A stretch of 59,418 bases of DNA from CAZPCZ01 sp964585225 (lineage in GTDB: Bacteria; Patescibacteriota; Patescibacteriia; JACPHY01): contig CAZPCZ010000002.1 in assembly GCA_964585225.1 (NCBI GenBank), positions 1-59,418 of the forward strand. The letters run 5' to 3'. Position numbers and translations under genes: made by a program. Positions 57,369-59,418 of this stretch are shown here, piece by piece. Numbering within the stretch: the stretch's first letter is position 1; each line of letters begins with the position of its first letter. The notes under the pieces are model-generated. The model worked only from the letters and a program-made list of their open reading frames with translations, was not told the DNA's origin and did no database searches.

Positions 57369-57762
57369 GGTTTTGTTGATACTCGTTCGTGCCACACGCT
57401 CTTCACCAACCCACGGAGGAGAGAGCCCGAGGTGGCCGGGTCATGCGCCACCGCACCACGTGTTTCATGGTGCCAATTTCAGAAAATCCTGATCCCCGCC
57501 GAACTCTCTCCCCACAAGGAGGGAGTTTGGTCGTTCTCATCGTATCTCCACCCGGGTTCCAGGGGGCCGCGCCTTCGTTCGCAAGAATGATTGCCTCTGG
57601 AGCCCGGGTTGGGATGCGAAGCCAAAGAGTGACGCGGTCTGCACCACAGCGTCGTCCTCCCACCCGAGCGCCGGATCCTCAAGTGGGATTCGGTGCTCAG
57701 GTGGGAGTCGCACCTTCAACCCACAACTGCCCGAGGCAAGGCCTCGGGGGAAAGGAGCGCAG
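57369..57762 (+). ncRNA. Long structured 5' leader of the DUF1874 gene
   Basis: About 390 nt without a convincing frame. Stems include AACTC..CC/GGAGGGAGTT, ACCCGGG.TCCAG with CTGGA.CCCGGGT, and CCCGAGG/CCTCGGG just before AAGGAG. The segment CTCAGGTGGGAGTC (57697-57710) followed by CTTCAACCCACAA matches CTCAGATGGGGATT and CTTTTCAACCGACAA in the two elements downstream, so this looks like a diverged relative. Confidence 0.55.
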
Positions 57763-58188
57763 ATGCATCTGCTCAATGCGTTCTCCCTCAACATGCTCGG
57801 CGGATTTCCGGCCGTCGTGCGCGTGGAGGAGATTTCGCTCGAAAAGGCGCGGCACCTCGCGCGGGGCATCTGCTCCGCGTGCGGCGGAACGCCCGATCCC
57901 CAACACCGCGGCCTGTCCATCGAGGACGCGGGGGCATGGGGCGGGCAGAGCGGCTGCGGTGATCTCCACCGCTTCGAGCCGCTCGCCTCCGCCGTCGGCC
58001 ACACCGACACGGCCGCGGTGTTCGCGGACGTACTCGGCGTGCCGGTGCCAGCCGCGCGAGTGACCGTGTCGCTGAAGCAAGGCGACGCGGCGCTCGTAGG
58101 CCAGTACCGCGGGCCGCGTCTCCCGGAGGGTGCGACACGCCTTCCGGAGGAGGCCACGATCCAGTGGCTCCTCGTCTCGGTCGAGTGA
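57763..58188 (+). CDS. DUF1874 protein (AcrIII-1/Crn2-like ring nuclease family)
   Basis: A 141-residue protein. Family elements: start LLNAFSLNML, RVEEISLEKARHLARG, the SAVGHTDTAAVFADVLG segment holding the conserved His of ring nucleases, then VSLKQGDAALVGQYRGPRLP and EGATRLPEE. DUF1874 includes STIV B116, YddF and AcrIII-1/Crn2, which degrade the cyclic tetra-adenylate signal of type III CRISPR. Here about 30 residues are inserted after the first helix, with CSACGG and a later GCGD that could bind metal. AAAGGAG precedes ATG 57763. Activity is inferred; no CRISPR locus is visible in the window. Confidence 0.8.
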   Translation: MHLLNAFSLNMLGGFPAVVRVEEISLEKARHLARGICSACGGTPDPQHRGLSIEDAGAWGGQSGCGDLHRFEPLASAVGHTDTAAVFADVLGVPVPAARVTVSLKQGDAALVGQYRGPRLPEGATRLPEEATIQWLLVSVE

Positions 58189-58218
58189 CGACCGTTACGA
58201 AGTGGACGGACGAGCACC

Positions 58219-58346
58219 GTGCCGGGTTTTCGGGTGATACCCCGGCACGAACGACAGATCATCCAGGTCCCGACTTCGGTCGGGACTCCATCCGAGGGGT
58301 CAGAAAAATATCGGACAGCTCAGATGGGGATTGAACTTTTCAACCG
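58219..58346 (+). ncRNA. Structured RNA element with pseudoknot, copy 1
   Basis: P1 GTGCCGGG (58219-58226)/CCCGGCAC (58241-58248). Loop GGGTGAT (58232-58238) can pair with ATCATCC (58258-58264), forming an H-type pseudoknot. P2 GTCCCGAC/GTCGGGAC (58267-58286, loop TTCG). P3 CTCCATC (58286-58292)/GATGGGG (58323-58329). Then a conserved TTGAACTTTTCA. It lies in the leader between the DUF1874 gene and the next gene. Confidence 0.75.
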
Positions 58347-58479
58347 ACAATCCGACCCTGGTGGCTGATCCCACAGCGAACCACGGGGCAAGTATTGTGC
58401 AGCCACCCGAGCGTGGCTCCAGAATCCTTGTCCTGTGGCATGGTGCCGCAGTGACGGACCGCGACAGCGGAAGGAGGAA

Positions 58480-59073
58480 ATGATGAAGTTCACGAAGCTC
58501 TGCGCTCGCTTCATGGGGGGGAGCACGGATGAGGAGGGCATCGGCGTCGCCCTCCGGGCCGCCTTCGGCCCGTTCGGCTCCCTCACCGAGGGAGTCGAAA
58601 CCGAGGAGCTCGCCGCAGCGATGCTGCGGTGGGTGAACGCCAAGGAGGACGAGCAGCTGGCGCTGGCCGGGGAGATCGTCCGGCTCGTCTGGTCGGCGAC
58701 GACCGACGAGCACTCGAGCGTCGAACTCGAGCGGTGGGGGCTCACCCTCCGCACCCCGACGTCGGGGACGCGGATCCGCCTCTGCCACGGAGGCGGAAAC
58801 CTCTTCGTGGAAGTGGACTTCGGACCCGAGGGGTCCGAGTCCAGGGCGGTGGAGATCCTCGCCGCTGCCGAGCGCGCGGGCGTCAGGTTCGACGCCTACG
58901 CCAAGCGGGGGCGCGTCGAGCGCGGGGACGTGCTCGACGCCCTGCGCGCGAGGGCGCGGCGCAACCTCTCACAGCTCCAGGGCCAGTGGCACGGCCGCTG
59001 GTCCAAGGAGGAGAAGGATGCGATCGTCTCCCGCGCGCGCGGGGAGGTCGCCTTCTTCGCGGGGTTGGCGTAG
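58480..59073 (+). CDS. Hypothetical protein of the structured-leader operon
   Basis: A 197-residue soluble protein; AAGGAGG precedes two adjacent ATG codons (58480, 58483; the second is better spaced). Helical N-terminus (EEGIGVALRAAFGPFGSLTE), a beta-rich middle (ELERWGLTLRTPTSGTRIRL, NLFVEVDFGPEGSES) and a helical C-terminus (RARARRNLSQLQGQW). No family recognised. Follows an element copy and precedes another, so it sits in the same operon-like series as the DUF1874 gene. Confidence 0.7.
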   Translation: MMKFTKLCARFMGGSTDEEGIGVALRAAFGPFGSLTEGVETEELAAAMLRWVNAKEDEQLALAGEIVRLVWSATTDEHSSVELERWGLTLRTPTSGTRIRLCHGGGNLFVEVDFGPEGSESRAVEILAAAERAGVRFDAYAKRGRVERGDVLDALRARARRNLSQLQGQWHGRWSKEEKDAIVSRARGEVAFFAGLA

Positions 59074-59081
59074 CACACACC

Positions 59082-59215
59082 GTGCCGGTTTTTCGGGTGA
59101 TACCCCGGCACGGACGACAGATCACCCAGGTCCCCCGATGGACATCGGGGGGCTCCATCCGAGGACTCGAAGACGAAACACTTCGAGGGCTCAGATGGGG
59201 ATCGAACTTTTCACT
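59082..59215 (+). ncRNA. Structured RNA element with pseudoknot, copy 2
   Basis: P1 GTGCCGG (59082-59088)/CCGGCAC (59105-59111). Loop GGGTGAT (59095-59101) pairs perfectly with ATCACCC (59121-59127), where copy 1 has ATCATCC. P2 differs fully but pair-preserving: CCCCCGAT/ATCGGGGG (59132-59151). P3 CTCCATC (59153-59159)/GATGGGG (59194-59200) encloses a CTCGAAG/CTTCGAG hairpin. ATCGAACTTTTCA follows. Confidence 0.75.
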
Positions 59216-59340
59216 CATGCCGTTGCCCGACAAGAAAAGGCGAGAGCCGACCTTCAACGGTCGTCGGGGAACCGCGGGACTGCAACTGTCCCCAACGGCA
59301 CCAATCTGCAGTGCGATCGCGAGATCGCAGAAAGGATCGT

Positions 59341-59418
59341 GATGGTCTGCAGAAGTGGGAACCATCGAGGAATAACGGCGCCTCGACGGGGATGTATAAG
59401 CAGCGCGGGAACTGGGAC
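59341..59418 (+). CDS. Possible start of a third gene, truncated by the window end
   Basis: AGAAAGGATCGTG precedes ATG 59341, which opens MVCRSGNHRGITAPRR and stays open to the end. It follows the element at 59082 at about the spacing seen for the previous gene, which supports it; codon content is not informative at this length. Confidence 0.35.

Noticed and set aside
59082..59215. tRNA-like T-arm (GTTCGATCCCC) on the minus strand of the structured element
   Set aside because: No acceptor, D or anticodon arms can be folded around it; the plus-strand fold explains the sequence better.

Overview
The window is high-GC bacterial DNA that looks like a chromosome segment of a Patescibacteria (candidate phyla radiation) member, probably from the Parcubacteria side. 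This is an inference from gene content: small single-copy housekeeping genes, seven tandem two-helix TrbC/VirB2-like pilins with an orphan solute-binding lipoprotein, a giant CARDB surface protein, DUF2079 and GT-C membrane proteins, a four-helix-bundle protein and a membrane pyrophosphatase. No rRNA, CRISPR array or complete insertion sequence was seen. Three tRNAs are present (two Arg-UCU, one His).

Layout. 1-7.5 kb: accessory block (partial gene, coiled-coil protein, GHKL ATPase plus multi-HTH operon, orphan proteins). 7.5-8.5 kb: lspA and a DksA/TraR-like gene, preceded by a probable ~400-nt structured RNA. 9-15.2 kb: membrane-anchored protein, the rpsO-NYN-pnp operon, xerC-like recombinase. 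15.2-17.7 kb: tRNA cluster with an orphan gene and a LAGLIDADG endonuclease gene that runs into tRNA-His. 17.9-26 kb: GT-C, GT2, GT2/GT-C fusion and DUF2079 envelope glycosylation genes. 26.3-27.3 kb: a two-gene membrane/lipoprotein operon. 27.4-32.9 kb: galU, solute-binding lipoprotein, seven pilins. 33-35.4 kb: PP2C phosphatase and a hypothetical gene. 35.5-41.9 kb: CARDB/PKD surface protein and prohibitin. 42-49.1 kb: rpsF-ssb-rpsR-EpmA-like operon, M23 peptidase, rnhB, hppA. 49.2-52 kb: accessory genes (HAD-like, coiled coil, deoxyribosyltransferase-like). 52-57.3 kb: tig, nfo, RelBE-like pair, trxB, four-helix protein, SPW protein, VapBC-like pair. 57.3 kb to the end: an accessory operon in which each gene follows a long structured RNA leader; its first gene is a DUF1874 protein (the AcrIII-1/Crn2 ring-nuclease family).

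Two themes run through the window. (1) Many accessory genes carry their own TTGAC(A/G)-N17-TAnnnT promoter, an AGGAGG-type ribosome binding site and a strong hairpin terminator, while most housekeeping genes show no Shine-Dalgarno and some seem leaderless. (2) Several families of short dispersed repeats, often AT-rich or palindromic, sit between genes and also in frame inside genes expected to be essential (lspA, xerC, EpmA-like, rnhB, glycosyltransferases), adding foreign-looking peptide segments.

The strongest candidate for something undescribed is the repeated leader RNA at 58.2 and 59.1 kb. It has an H-type pseudoknot and variable stems that keep pairing between copies, and a more diverged relative lies upstream of the DUF1874 gene.
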